In this document: positions 1-10,984 of the stretch, piece after piece | Layout: every line of letters starts with the position of its first letter | How positions within the stretch are numbered: position 1 is the stretch's first letter | Source: Aristolochia californica | Taxonomy: Eukaryota; Streptophyta; Magnoliopsida; Piperales; Aristolochiaceae | Direction of reading: 5' to 3' | DNA length: 64,000 nucleotides | NCBI GenBank assembly: GCA_029961685.1 | Contig: JARWKL010000010.1 | Location: 22,666,067 to 22,730,066 of the forward strand | Notes under the pieces: model-generated | Databases searched by the model: none | Told to the model about the DNA's origin: nothing | The model's input: the letters and a program-made list of their open reading frames with translations, nothing else | Program-made: the position numbers and the translations under genes

Positions 1-830
1 TGAGAAGATAAGCTTTCCTGCTCATGGTGGTTTGAAGATGCCCTTGGTTTCCTAGCACCTTGTTTTTGACCTTTAAAAACTTTTGTATTTTTCCTTTTTG
101 GGTTTTGTTTAACCTTAGCCGCACACTTGTAAAAATTATGAGATCAGTCATTGACGATGGGGAACAATGAACACCCGTATGACAATCTCTACCTATTCCG
201 TGTCTGCAAAGGTTTGTCTATACATACCTAGTTGTAAGTTATAGAAGATATGAATGAAAAAACCCAGTTCTTGCACACCTCGCTTTCTTAACCCTTTACT
301 TCTTTCTCTTCCTCTAAATCCCTGTATAATTCCTAAATCAATTGTGTTTCCAAGTAAGTTCTTATTTTTAAAATAGTAATTTTATTTACTTAGGGGTTAT
401 CCTAAAGGGAACTCCTAAACCTCTATGTGTTTGAATCCATAATTTCTTTCTCTAATCAGGAGTCAATCCCCTGCATGACGTAAAAGCATTATGGTGATCC
501 CTTGATGTTTCACGGTCCAATGTCCATTAGGTTGCCCGTTTAGCCGAAGGAGGGGTCAGGGCTGTGTTGTTGGAAAAAAAAAAAGAAGCCCGTGGCAGAA
601 GCAAAATTGCTAGGAAGCCATACAAGTCGTCATACCTTGGGTTCTCTATACCTGAAGAAAGAAAGATAAGGATTCAAATAGTAAAGGTTTAGGATGTACC
701 TTGAGAAAATTTCACATCTACTATTTTTCCTCTCTAGGTTTATCTTTATTTATCATACTACTTTGTGTTGTTATAATCATTATTGTTAGTCTTTTAATTC
801 TTATGGCTTTTATAGTTTTTTTTTTAATAA
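1..830 (+). repeat. Direct repeat R1, copy 1 (promoter/leader-like, LTR- or pararetrovirus-like)
   Basis: This stretch aligns by eye with 1812-2635 over its whole length, with scattered substitutions. Both copies hold, in order, a TGACG motif, a TATA-like box (here degraded to TATACATA at about 219), a T/C-rich leader, a splice-donor-like CAAGTAAGT and a T-rich tail. The copy may continue before the window start. A promoter plus long leader, repeated around small reading frames, fits either LTRs of a decayed retroelement or the intergenic region of an integrated pararetrovirus. No reverse transcriptase lies nearby to decide. Confidence 0.55.
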
Positions 831-964
831 GTTCTTGTCGTATGTATCTGGATTTTATTTCTAATTTTGTATTACTGATCTTGTTATGCAAATTATTATC
901 TTCTGGTGTGATACCTAAAATCTTTAGGCAGGGTATATAAGCTTCTATAAAACATAAATTACAT

Positions 965-1560
965 TTTGCACTATTTTACTTGCTAGGGTACCAATTGCAT
1001 TTAAAACAATATCTTATGGGATTGCCAAAGATACTAGAAGAATTGTTTTTTTGTGATCACTGTGAAACCTATCTCAGACCATACAAAGACTCAATGAAAA
1101 AAGAAGGTTACTCCAGGAAAAGAATGATTTTCATAAAGAATACATAGACACCATTGAAGAAGAAAACAAACAACACAAGGCAAGATTAATAGGTACTTTT
1201 TCTACCCAAGATACCTACTAGTGAGGGTAATTCACTAGCTAGTCCAGCTCAAATGGTAGTTGGTTAAGACACATCAAATTCATTGATGGCAGGACATTTG
1301 CCCAAAATGTCATAAGAAAAGAAGAAAGACAAGCAGCAGACATATCCAAAAGATATTAAAAAGATGATAAAAGAATATTTTCAAGAATATCTTAAAGAAC
1401 AAGGTTATGAGAAACAAGAATAAAAAATATCCAGTAAATCTAGATCTACTGGTACTCGGACTCTTCAGTGTTATTCTCATGAAGAAGACGAAGACTATGA
1501 CTTTGACTACGAAGCTATACACAATTTGATCACTTTAGATGGGAAATAGCAAGACAAAAG
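965..1560 (+). pseudogene. Decayed small reading frames between the R1 repeats
   Basis: Two degraded plus-strand frames can be followed. The first (about 970-1220) is rich in Lys, Glu, Gln and Asn with a coiled-coil-like stretch and is broken by stops at 1052-1069 and about 1220. The second (about 1310-1550) is Lys-rich, then turns acidic (a Glu/Asp/Tyr-rich tail) and has a stop near 1422. The pair of small coiled-coil and basic/acidic proteins sits directly after the promoter-leader repeat. I do not recognise either product. A link to pararetrovirus accessory proteins is only a guess. Confidence 0.3.
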
Positions 1561-1811
1561 TACTAAGAAGATTATCTACAAAAGAAAAAGATAATGAATA
1601 CTTAGACTATTATTCAAGATAATGGATACTGAGAAGATTATCTAGAAAAGATAAATGAAAAGACTAACATTGACACAGAATAAAGATAGACATGATCCTA
1701 TTTGAGAAGACAAAAAATTCAGCCCACGGTTTCAGCACATGGTTTTCCAACCCATGGTTTCATCATATGGTTTGAGATAAAACTTTCCAGCCCACTGGTT
1801 TAGCACATGGT

Positions 1812-2635
1812 TTGAGAAGATAAGTTTTCTAGCTCATGGTGGTTTGAAGATGCCCCTGGTTTCCTAGCACCTTGTTTTTTACTTTGAAGAAAGTTTGTAT
1901 TTTTCCTCTTTGGGTTTTGTTTAACCTTAGCCGCACACTTGTAAAGATTATGAGATAAGTCATTGACGATGGGGCCCAATGAGCACCCGGATGACAATCT
2001 CTATATATTCTGTGTCGGCAAAGGTTTGTCTATAAATACCCAGTTTTAAGTTATAGAAGATATGAATGAAAAGCCCCAGTTCTTGCACACCTTGCTCTCT
2101 AAACCCATGACTTCTTTCTCTTCCTCTGAATCCCCTGCATAATTCCTACATCAACTGTGTTTCCAAGTAAGTTCTTATTTTTAAAATAGTAATTTTATTT
2201 ACTTAGGGGTTTTCCTAAAGGGAACTTCTCAACCTCTGTCTGTTTGAATCCATAATTTCTTTCTCTAATCTGGAGTCAATCCCCTGCATGACGTAAAATC
2301 ATTATGGTAATCCTTTGATGTTTCATGGTCCTATGTCCCATATGTTTTGCCGGTTTAGCCAAAGGAGGCGTCAGGGCTTTGTTGTTGGGAAAAAAATGCG
2401 GAACTCATGGCAGAAGCAAAATTGCTAGGAAACCATACAAGTCGTCATGTCTTGGGTTCTCTATACCTGAAGAAAGAAAGATAAGTTTTCAAACAGTAAA
2501 GGTATAGGATGTACCTTTAGGAAATTTCACATCTACTGTTTTTCCTCTCTAGTTTTATTTTTATTTATGATACTAATTTTTGTTGTTTAATCATTATTGT
2601 TAGTCTTTTAATTCTTACGTCTTTGATAGTTTTTT
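1812..2635 (+). repeat. Direct repeat R1, copy 2
   Basis: Second copy of the 1-830 repeat, starting with the same TGAGAAGATAAG and ending in the T-rich tail, after which the two copies diverge. It is immediately preceded by several degenerate CCCAtGGTTT / GCACATGGTTT motifs (about 1715-1812). The TATA box is better kept here than in copy 1. Confidence 0.6.
1964..2038 (+). promoter_or_regulatory. TGACG element and TATA box of repeat R1
   Basis: TGACG at 1964-1968 (the core of as-1-type activation sites) lies about 65 bp before TATAAATA at 2031-2038. Transcription would be expected to start near 2065. In copy 1 the TGACG is kept but the TATA box reads TATACATA. The assignment rests on motif spacing only. 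Confidence 0.4.
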
Positions 2636-2652
2636 AAAAGAAAAAAATATTT

Positions 2653-3075
2653 TGTTAGGCTGGAAACTACTGGGTGAGGGCTAGTAGCTCTGACAAATCC
2701 CGCTGCATTGAAAGACAAGGACCGCTCCTGATTGTCACAACGCCACGAACTTCCTTTATATTTTGTATGCTTATTTTGTTTATAGTTTGATTTATAATTT
2801 TGTGTGCAAAAATTTATCTATTTTTAGCAATTTTGTATAAGATTTTTTATAGAGGAAAAGCCTTCAGAGTATAGCCTGTTTTCTTATGTTAGTTATTTCA
2901 TTTATTTTAGCCATAGTTATAATCAATCTTTCATTAAGAAACCCCATCTTAATACTAGTTTATGTTATTCCTTTCTTTTGCTTTAGCCATAGTTATAATT
3001 AACTTGTCCCTATTTTTCTGTATTTGTATTGTATTGTCAACCTATTCCTATAGAAGAATTATAGTACCCCCGGAC
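2653..3075 (+). repeat. Possible LTR preceding a primer-binding-site-like sequence
   Basis: A TG...CA-bounded stretch (TGTTAGGC at 2653, CCGGACA ending at 3075) lies four bases before a tRNA-Met-like primer site. Inside it the motif TTTTAGCCATAGTTATAAT occurs twice, near 2906 and 2979. No second LTR copy or internal coding region was found, so the 5' limit is tentative. Confidence 0.3.
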
Positions 3076-3079
3076 AAAT

Positions 3080-3091
3080 TGGTATCAGAGT
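3080..3091 (+). other. Primer-binding-site-like sequence (initiator tRNA-Met)
   Basis: TGGTATCAGAGT matches 11 of 12 bases of the plant initiator tRNA-Met complement (TGGTATCAGAGC). It is followed about 35 bp later by microsatellites instead of a gag gene. Confidence 0.5.
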
Positions 3092-3122
3092 TATTGGAAA
3101 ATTATATCAGTAATACAAAAAC

Positions 3123-3123
<1 letters not shown>

Positions 3124-3156
<33 letters not shown>

Positions 3157-3213
3157 ATATATATATATATATACTCCAAAAAGACTCTCTCTCTCTCTCT
3201 CTCTTTCTCTCTC
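3124..3213 (+). repeat. Compound microsatellite (CT)n-(TA)n-(CT)n
   Basis: A CT run at about 3126-3154, a TA run at about 3157-3172 and a second, interrupted CT run at about 3184-3213. These tracts create spurious Ser/Leu and Arg/Glu repeat reading frames on both strands; they are not genes. Confidence 0.95.
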
Positions 3214-3286
3214 TGTTCTTCTTTCTCTTCGATATGGTATTGGGAGGGCATAGGGATTTTACCTAGGGAAGGACAGCCTTGCCCCT

Positions 3287-3641
3287 TGTTATTCACGCAA
3301 TAACAATATTATTTTAATTATTTTTCTTTAATATACTTTATTTTGTGCTAGTTAAAAAATTAATAGGCCACATGGTTATTTTTGGAATATTTTATTTATA
3401 AGGGTATTTTTGTAGTATTCTATCTTAAACCTTGTAAGGGTGAACCCTATTTAAGGGGAAGAGTAATGAGAAAGGTAAGCATTGATTTAGAGTAAACAAG
3501 GGTTTTGAGTTCTCCTCAACGAGCTCAGGGGTGTGTGTTCTCCTCAAAGAACTTAGGGTTTTCAAGCTTCTCTTTGCCTTGATCTTCATTTTTCTCTTCT
3601 TCCTCCCTACGAATCCATGTGTCAAATCCGGGACCGTAACA
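3287..3641 (+). mobile_element. Solo LTR related to the two Ty3/gypsy elements
   Basis: About 355 bp bounded by TGTTATTC and GACCGTAACA. The 3' end matches the LTR terminus of element 2 (GGGACCGTAACA), and the stretch at about 3440-3500 (CCCTATTTAAGG, then AAAGGTAAGC) parallels the element 2 LTR around 27825-27870. It is flanked by CCCCT on the left and CCCCCT on the right, a plausible 5-bp target duplication with one extra C. There is no internal region, so it is read as a solo LTR left by LTR-LTR recombination. Confidence 0.6.
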
Positions 3642-5949
3642 CCCCCTCTTCTGAATGGAGATATGCCTTCCAAGACATGGGAGGGGGACACATTTCCTTA
3701 GTCTATTTTTTTTTTTACTTTGATTTTTTTTTGTAGAGTTTTATTATTTTGATAGTGTAGAAGAACGTATGTTGGTGATTTTGAGAAGCATATATATATT
3801 ATTTCACATTATTATAGTTTTTAATGACCAACCCATTTTTTGAGTTTTTTCGTTCCTTTTTTTTTTTTTTTTTTTTTTTTTTGCTATGCTTAATTCACTC
3901 TTCGCGGGCATTAAAATTGCAAGTAAAATCTCAGGCTCTTGCTTGCCACTTTTCTTGGACATGATATCTAAACATTTTTAAAATTTTTTTCTATATGTTG
4001 ATTTCCTATTTTACTGATTCGTAATCCAATATATAGATGATCTACAATTAAGGTATATATGGTCTGATAAAATGGTAGTTTTTTTCACTTTTATTCTTAA
4101 CTTTAACTGCTTTTACTTCGTTCCTATGTGCTTTTAATTAATTCAAAATTCAAGGTCAATTTTAAAGTTCATATTCACTATGAGCAATGACATTCGTAGA
4201 AGCAATTACATACAAAGTACACAGGATTTTTAGGGTGGTTTGAAGTCCTTCTAGCTGATGGCAAGTCTACCCCCTCAAGATGTTTCATAATCTTAAGGAG
4301 CCACTAATCTTGGCTTGCCCAAAAACATATAAATCAAATCACCTCTAAGGCCAATTGCGATGTTGCCCACAAATGGACTTATGCTATTCAATTGACCATA
4401 ACAACCAACTTACAATGGTACTCCCTCAGGATTAACAACTAATTAGGCATACATGCCTAGACCCACAAAGAGATTTTTCATCAATTGACTAGGTAGACAA
4501 GCACATAGATTTTCAACAACTCACTAGGCACACCAATCTAGACCCACAAAGAGATTTTCAGAATCACCTACCTACACAGGGTTTTATGACTCGAACAACT
4601 CCAAACACAACTTCCCACCTTCAATTCTTCAGCCACAATTTTTTTCCTGAATAAATTTGGGGTGAGGATGGTCTTACCTAAGGAAAGTTTGACCCAATTG
4701 TAAGTATTACTTTTTTACAATGTAACACGATATTAATTATCTCCCAATAGAAATTTTTTATTAATCTTGGTACAAACAAATATGTACATCTATCCAATGT
4801 AATTAGTAGCTTAAAATAGTCCTTAGTAACTTGATTTTATAATGAAAACAACTCGTAGTAGTCATTTATGATTTGATTTGAAAATATAGGCAGCAAAAGA
4901 TGTGTTCATTTGAAAGATTGGCTCAATTTAAATATGGGATTGGCTTTTCAAGTTGCGGGACATAAACAATTCAACTCAAAAATAATAAATTTCAAACAAT
5001 AGCCCATAAGTAGCATTATAAATTATAGTGAATGATTTTTTAAAGTGTACTTAGCACTAGTTCATTGTACTCGACTAATTATCATTGATATATCTCAAAG
5101 TATATAAATGTAAATACTTGGATTTGAAATTCAATCCCAAAGTTTCAATACTTAGTAAAAGCTATTTCAAAAACCCCAACAAAATAACATATAAGCATGC
5201 ATTAATATGATATGAAAATCGAGGAGGTTGTAAAACTAATTTCAAATGGTTGTCAATAACATAACTACTCACAATGCAATGGTTGAATCAAATATGGTCT
5301 TAAAATCCCTTAGAACATGTTTAACTAACTGAGATTTAAGTATTTAATCGAACAACACATAATTTCTTAGCTCAATAAAGAAAACTATCAACCTTTTAAG
5401 CTTTGGAGGAGGTAAAAACTTCTTAAATCATGTGCAAGTGATTAGGAGGTTTGGTTTTCACTGTGAGAAGAGAGAATTTCATTAGAGGCGAGTTTGGGTT
5501 AAAGAACAAATTCTTCAACATTTAGCAAAAGAAGGTGAAAACAAAGGTCTAAAAATTATGAAAAAAAAATCAATAGTTCCTATTTTTACTACCGAACATA
5601 TTATAGGTTACTTACATAATTTGGAAACCTAAATTTTTTTGATTTGGACCCGATATTCAGGAAATGGAATTGCTAGAACATGGCCTCCACAACTTTTCTT
5701 CTAATAGCTTGATTATGTAGTCGAATCCTCCACAATTTGAATCCTCTCCACCCCAGAGTTCAACTCCTCTTTCTTTTGCACACTATAAAGGTCCATTGAA
5801 TTTTTTTTTTTTTGTATTTCAGAACTTTTTATTGCATAGAGTCAAATCCGTTTTGCCATTTTTTACTCAGATGGGGTCAACTCCTTCCATGTTGTCGACT
5901 CTTGCTATATGCACTTCATTACAATGATCAACTCCTCCCACTATGGTTT

Positions 5950-5954
5950 TGCTC
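5950..5954 (+). other. Empty target site of Ty3/gypsy element 2 in block A
   Basis: The uninterrupted sequence GTTTTGCTCACTCCATCATG here corresponds to the two flanks of element 2 in block B (GTTTTCCTC before 27625 and TGCTCACTCTATCATG from 33768). TGCTC is therefore the original 5-bp target, duplicated as TCCTC and TGCTC at element 2 with one substitution. Confidence 0.85.
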
Positions 5955-6719
5955 ACTCCATCATGACATGAGGTCAGCTCCTTCCATAGGGGTCAACTCT
6001 TCGTGCTCCGATTCACCACATGCATGACTGCTTAATTTTGTATTTTCACTCTAGGCTTTCATCTTTTTCACTTATTATGCTTGACTTTTATAGATGGGTT
6101 TGACTCCTTCAACTGTTAACACTTCAATTTTTATTTCTTCCTATATGGTCATCTCCTTTTGCTCATGCTATTCTTCTTGCCTTTTTTTGGACTAGTTGTG
6201 TCCAAAAAAAAAAAAAAAATGATTCTTCCTTTGTTTTTTAGTCAAATGGTGCTGCTAGATGTTGATGGTGTGCTTTCAAGTATGAGGAAATTTCTTTCCT
6301 TTTCTATGGATCGTTGAAATGGGCCATGGTGGATCGAACGAATATGCTGCTAGAATTTTTTTTTAAAGGTTTTTTTTTTTGCACCTCATACTTGACACAC
6401 ATCATTAGTAATTCAATTATTTATTGTCATCAAAATTATCTTAATGGGGATCTTGGGACCAACACAATATATAAAATGATTTATTCTTTTCTGATTATAT
6501 ACTTTTTACTCCCTTCGCATGAACATGATTGTGTCCCATTCAAGTAAACAAGACTTCATGCAAAAGCTACAAGTTTAGACATAATTCAACTTACATTCAA
6601 ATCATGAAATCTAAGTAGGAGTGTGCTTGTCAGAAGTAGTTCATAGCCATCTTCAATTGAGTTGATCTAACTTCTTATGCTACAAGAAAATTGATGTCTC
6701 TCAATGTTTTTTGTTCTCC

Positions 6720-7310
6720 ATGAAATTATTTTTTCGAGATAAATATATATTTCTCGATGAAATTTGAATGTCGTGGAGAAAAATATTCCCACTAAATGGC
6801 GAGAACCAATAATTCTCTATGAAATTTAAAAACTCACCAAGATATTCTAGTCGAAACTATCCCGTCAATAATAAGTTAGGAAAAAAGAAAAATAATTCAC
6901 TTACTCTCGAATAAATTCTAATTTTAATAAAAATATTTACTATTTTTGGAAAAATTATTTCGTCAAGAATAAGAGGGGAGATTAAAAATAAAAATATTCA
7001 CTTATTCTCAAAGTAATTAAAAAATCAACGAGAAATATATACTATTCTCAACAAAATAATTCCTCAAGAATAAGTTAGAGAAAAAAAATATAAACTTATT
7101 ATTTGAAAATTTTAAAAATCTCTTAAAAATATATGCTATTCTTGGTGAAATAATTTCAATAAGAAAAAGAAGGGGAAATTAAAATAAAAAAATACTTATT
7201 ACCGGTGAAATTAAAAATCTTTGTGAAATATATACTATTCTCAATGAAGTAATTTATCTATGAAATATTGAGGAAAAAATTAAAAATATCCACTATTCTC
7301 AATTTTTATA
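6720..7310 (+). repeat. Degenerate ~100-bp tandem array, short allele (about 4 units)
   Basis: Units are marked by CAAGAATAAG or close variants at 6964, 7065, 7160 and 7259 (spacings about 101, 95 and 99 bp), each followed by an AAATTAAAAATAAAAATATTCACTTATTCTC-like stretch and then GAGAAATATATACTATTCTC. Unit ends are partly inverted copies of each other (AGAATAAG versus CTTATTCT). The paralogous array in block B is longer. Confidence 0.75.
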
Positions 7311-8449
7311 TTTAACATTTCCTCTTATTACCAACATAGTGCTATATAAGTCTTTAATCAACTATAATAGTGCTTTTATGTGAAACAAGATAAGATTTTT
7401 ATCAATGAAATAAATAAAACAAAAAGCATTAGAATTATATATTTTCAATATTATTATTATTATTTATTTTTTGTATTATAAAAAATTTAAGAAATTGAAA
7501 TATTTAAGTTAAATTAAATAAAAATAATTAACTGATCAATCAACTTAATTTAGTTAACATAATATAAAAATTAATTAATATAGTTAAATTAAGTTATTTA
7601 TTTGATATTATTAAATTTTTTCAATTATCCTTATATATAATAATTTTGATAAAAAAATTTTACTATAGATTTGCTTAAAATCTAAAATAAAATTAATTAG
7701 TGAAATACACATAAATTCTTTGTATATTGATGGAAATACTTTAAAAATTAGAAAAATTAAACTATAAACTAAACATAACTAATTGGTTCAAGATTTAAAT
7801 TATTAATTAGTGAAATTATAATAATTTGAATGATCATATTGATGCACATTATAAATTGATCAAGTCGTGTTAATGTAATATGACTTGCGTAGTAACTAGT
7901 TGAGTTATCGATCAAGTAATTAGTTGATGTCAATTATTAACTATAATTTATTACATAATTACATTATTATGTCGTAGATGAGTTATTCTTATCTCAATGT
8001 TACAAAAACATTTTTTAGGTAATTATTAAAATATATAAATTAAAGACTTGGTTATTATTAAATGATCATTAATGGGATTCAAAAATGACAAATGTTATAT
8101 GTATTTAAGCTATAACTTATCATATAACAATAGAATACTATAACTTGATTAATTAATTTATAATAATCCTCGGGAACCTATCATTCGGACCACAATTGGT
8201 TATATTAATTTTTATAGAGAAATAGAAAAAGCCATCAAGTGTTTTGTTGGGAAAGAGCTAGGAGAGTTACGAGTGTCAGGGTTTATCTTAACTTTTATAT
8301 TCCGTGGCAATTTTGTAATGGAAATGTTAAAATATTTCTAATAAGAAACAACCATTGGAGGAAGTTAGTTGACATCGAACGGTACTGGACGATGCAATGC
8401 ACGATAGCGTACTTGATTGTCTCATTAGATATAAATCGATAGTTTGTTT

Positions 8450-9250
8450 AAATGCTATAACTGAGTTTTTTCACATCACTTTGTAAGCATTGAACCGGAC
8501 CTAATCTTACTTATTCCAATTACGCTAGGACAAAAGGGTCAGGTTTGGTTCTATGCCATTAAATTTCTGCTTCCTTCCTGAAATGGTTACTAAGTCAACA
8601 ACATCTGTCAAGCCCCGTCTTTAGGTTTGTGACAACAAATTTCCTGGTGTCTTACAAGTAATAGCTAATTTTCAGGTTTGTTACACCAAATTTTACAAGC
8701 GCATTCAATGACTGCGTTGTTTGTTATGGTCAGAAATGTGTAACCAAGAGTTATATAAAACAGGAGAGACTTAAGAGCGATGAGAGTAGGGAAAAATAAT
8801 CAAGAGTGTTTTGTCTTTACTTTCATCTTCTTCTTCTTCTTCTTCTTCTTTTACATTTTTGTAATGAATTGCTGCAAAGATGAGGAACAACATTGCTATA
8901 CTACAATCGATCCATTTGTAAGCCTTTTCTCATTGGTTTGTCTATTTACAATGTGCAATTCTGATGCTCTCTCCATTGCTATTTGAATCTTTCTTTGTTT
9001 TTTTCTTTAATGGTGCTTTCTTAAATCATCTAAACTCTATTTAAGTTCGTTTGCTTGCTTATCACAGGTAAACACTACGGAGTCCTAACAAGAATTTTAC
9101 TGGAGCTCCGCCATTACCTAAGATATTGACAAGTTGAACTATCCAGTTTTTCAAATTGAAATGCTCAACCCAACCAGTCTAGATGCTGAACTGGTTGGGT
9201 TGAGCATTCGATTTGACAAACAAGATGGTTCAAGGTAGTAGCTGAATGGG
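8450..9250 (+). repeat. Duplicated segment preceding the F-box remnants (shared with B and, inverted, at 52060-53056)
   Basis: Closely similar to 36560-37440 (same strand) and, as reverse complement, to about 52060-53056. Conserved features are a TTATATAA promoter-like motif (8750-8760), CTT-rich or T-rich tracts, and repeats of a GGTTGGGTTGAGCATTCAATTTGA motif (9145-9280). The motif arrangement is that of a promoter and 5' leader, but no long reading frame follows in any copy. Confidence 0.7.
8822..8852 (+). repeat. (CTT)n microsatellite
   Basis: About ten CTT units, much longer than the equivalent tract in block B near 36882. Confidence 0.9.
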
Positions 9251-9258
9251 TTGAGCAT

Positions 9259-9585
9259 TCAATTTGAAAATTTTGAGTTCAAGAGGTCTACATCCTTGGA
9301 TAGATCGAAGAAGATGACGAGGTCAAGGATGAGCATCTTGGTAACTTCATTCAAGGAGGGGATCTTTGAAAATTGGCTGGTCAGAAACTCTACCCTCATC
9401 AAGTCTATAATAGTGTTATAAATCAATAGGGGTTTCCACATGTTTATCCATTGCCTCGATTGAATTAATGTCATCACTGAACACTTCAATGGAAGAAAAG
9501 AGAGTAAGTGGTGAATAATATTTTTTGGTAGCTTGATGATACTGTCAGTCTTCTCAATGAAGGTTCTCTTATGCTGAAAGTCCAT
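9259..9585 (-). pseudogene. Internally deleted F-box/LRR gene (N-terminal F-box joined to C-terminal tail)
   Basis: A 108-codon frame starting at an ATG in the same context as the other F-box copies (GTCAATGGACTTTCAGCATAA). Residues 18-55 form an F-box like that of the 13529-14395 gene (LP-NIIHHLLSFLPLKC, then SRQWINMWKPL); F-box proteins link substrates to SKP1-cullin ubiquitin ligases. After about residue 70 the frame jumps directly to the tail seen in block B near 37830-37870 (PSLNEVTKMLILDL), so the whole leucine-rich region is missing. Because the frame stays open it could encode a mini F-box protein, but no substrate-binding part remains. Most likely a pseudogene. Confidence 0.7.
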
Positions 9586-9674
9586 TGACTAACTTTTTGT
9601 CTGTTATGCACTACTATTTGTGATATGAACTAACAAAAAAAATATTATGTTAGTCAATGTATTTTCTCTGCAAA

Positions 9675-9870
9675 AACTTGAGTTCTAGTGGACTACATCC
9701 CTGGATAGTTCGAAGTAGAAGTCAAGGTCAAGGGTGTGCATCACGGTAGCTTCATCCAAGGAGGGGATGTCATTGAAAGTGGGCTTGTCACAAACTTGGC
9801 CCTTGTACCCAAGTCTCTTCAGGTTCGGCTTACTTATCTCCATCTTTTCATCTGAAGATGATCAATCTTC
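9675..9870 (-). pseudogene. F-box/LRR gene fragment (C-terminal LRR end)
   Basis: The minus strand reads a degraded version of the segment that follows the LRRs in the full copy: an EISKPNLK motif, then YKGQVCDKPTFND, then PSLDEAT. The equivalent part of the 13529-14395 gene reads TPNLKNLQYKGQVCDKPIF. It lies just upstream of the 9259-9585 copy on the same strand, so the locus once held two F-box genes in tandem. A stop or frame change near 9860 ends it. Confidence 0.65.
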
Positions 9871-10245
9871 ACTGCTTTCGTTTTCAGTGTATAGTAATGA
9901 ATGTTCTCTAGGATTAATATTTATTCCATAACTTGTCCCCTCAACAGGCTTGTTTGTTGCATTGAAGAGATGATGCACTACTTCCTATTTGAGGTATTTT
10001 ACATGTCCCAGTCGTAACTACGACTCACCTCATCTATATTTATATCTATTTATGTATCCAGATCTATCTATATACCAAAAGAACGAGGTCGAGAGGAAAT
10101 CGGAGTTCACCAACATCGCAACCCCTCCTCTCACCACGTCAGCCTCTTAAGCAAAACGAGAGTTGAGTGAAAATCTGAGAGATAACATAAAATTAGATTG
10201 ATTTTGGATCTTCAAAGAAACGAAAGAGATAATGAAAAAATCGTA
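9870..10245 (-). repeat. Reverse copy of the inner part of repeats D1/D2
   Basis: The reverse complement of about 43330-43560 (and 50060-50240): the AGTGTATAGTAATGAATG stretch, the CCTCAACAGG stretch and a GCTTAAGAGG/AACTCTCGTTTTGC stretch line up with gaps. A related but shorter piece lies at 38797-38880. It looks like non-coding sequence upstream of an F-box copy. Confidence 0.65.
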
Positions 10246-10960
10246 GAACCGAGTTGCAATTTCATTTTGATGAGATAATGACTATAGAGAATCAAGTTTG
10301 TAAAGTTGGGTCCAAGGCTTATCCAAAATGACTTGACCCCAAGATATAAAGTAAAAGTCACTAGTATACAGTAAAGGGAACCAGCTTAAAGAGTGGAAGA
10401 GGTTGTTCTCGACGATTAACATTTTTGCATCTTTGTAGACGACCCAACGCCATTGGAAGGTATACAATGAAGAGATTTAAAAATGGGAAAGGACCATGAT
10501 TGTCAATCAATCATCCACCAGTGTAATCACTATCTATTTCCTCCTTGAGGTAGCCATGAGATTTTGCGCTGCTTTCTTGTCTTCCTATGCTTGTTCTTGT
10601 TTCCGGCGTTGGGAACCAGCTTAAAGAGTGACCTCCCCTTGAAAGTATGAAGGGGAATCATGACACTGCCAGGCGAACGATAATCAATAGGGTTGTGAAG
10701 ACTTTGATCATTTTTGGCATCTCCTTCCAGGGAAAGACCAGGGCCATCCTAGAAAGTATGCAGGTGCTTCACTTCAGTATTTTTTAATTGAATTCTCCTT
10801 ATCTTCTTCATAATTTTTCTTTTTCTTATTTATGATCTTAAAGATTGCTACTTTGCACTGAAAGTTAGGAGTGCTTAGAAGTGGGAGCATCAACTGTTTT
10901 CATTGCGGATAACACTGAAGAATCGGCCACATATGTGCACAATATAACTATCCCATATGT
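10246..10960. other. Unassigned region
   Basis: There is slightly higher GC than the neighbours and a short minus-strand frame (10282-10467, 61 codons) that matches nothing I recognise. AGCTTAAAGAGTG occurs twice, at about 10384 and 10619, suggesting a small internal duplication. No domain, splice structure or terminal repeat could be supported. Confidence 0.4.
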
Positions 10961-10984
10961 TTTTGTCAGCATAAGTTTTGGCTA

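Larger units (their letters stand above)
3886..8560 (+). repeat. Segmental duplication block A (anonymous part), paralogue of block B
   Basis: This block matches 25545-27624 joined to 33768-36600 in the same orientation, with frequent small differences. No protein-coding gene is evident. It holds motifs shared with other copies in the window (for example the ATCTTAATGGGGATCTTGGG stretch near 6430), a degenerate GTCAACTCCTTC motif series (5690-6130), a ~100-bp tandem array (about 6720-7310) and a very AT-rich stretch (7320-8160). A diverged third copy of its 4230-6480 part lies at 16230-17800. Confidence 0.8.

Noticed and set aside
3102..3303. Open frames of repeated Ser/Leu (plus) and Arg/Glu (minus)
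   Set aside because: They are translations of CT/GA and TA microsatellites.
7320..8160. Very AT-rich stretch considered as a matrix attachment region or replication origin
   Set aside because: Composition alone is not evidence; the paralogue at 35400-36170 is equally AT-rich and no defined motif was found.
10282..10467. 61-codon minus-strand frame
   Set aside because: No start context, domain or paralogue supports it as a gene.
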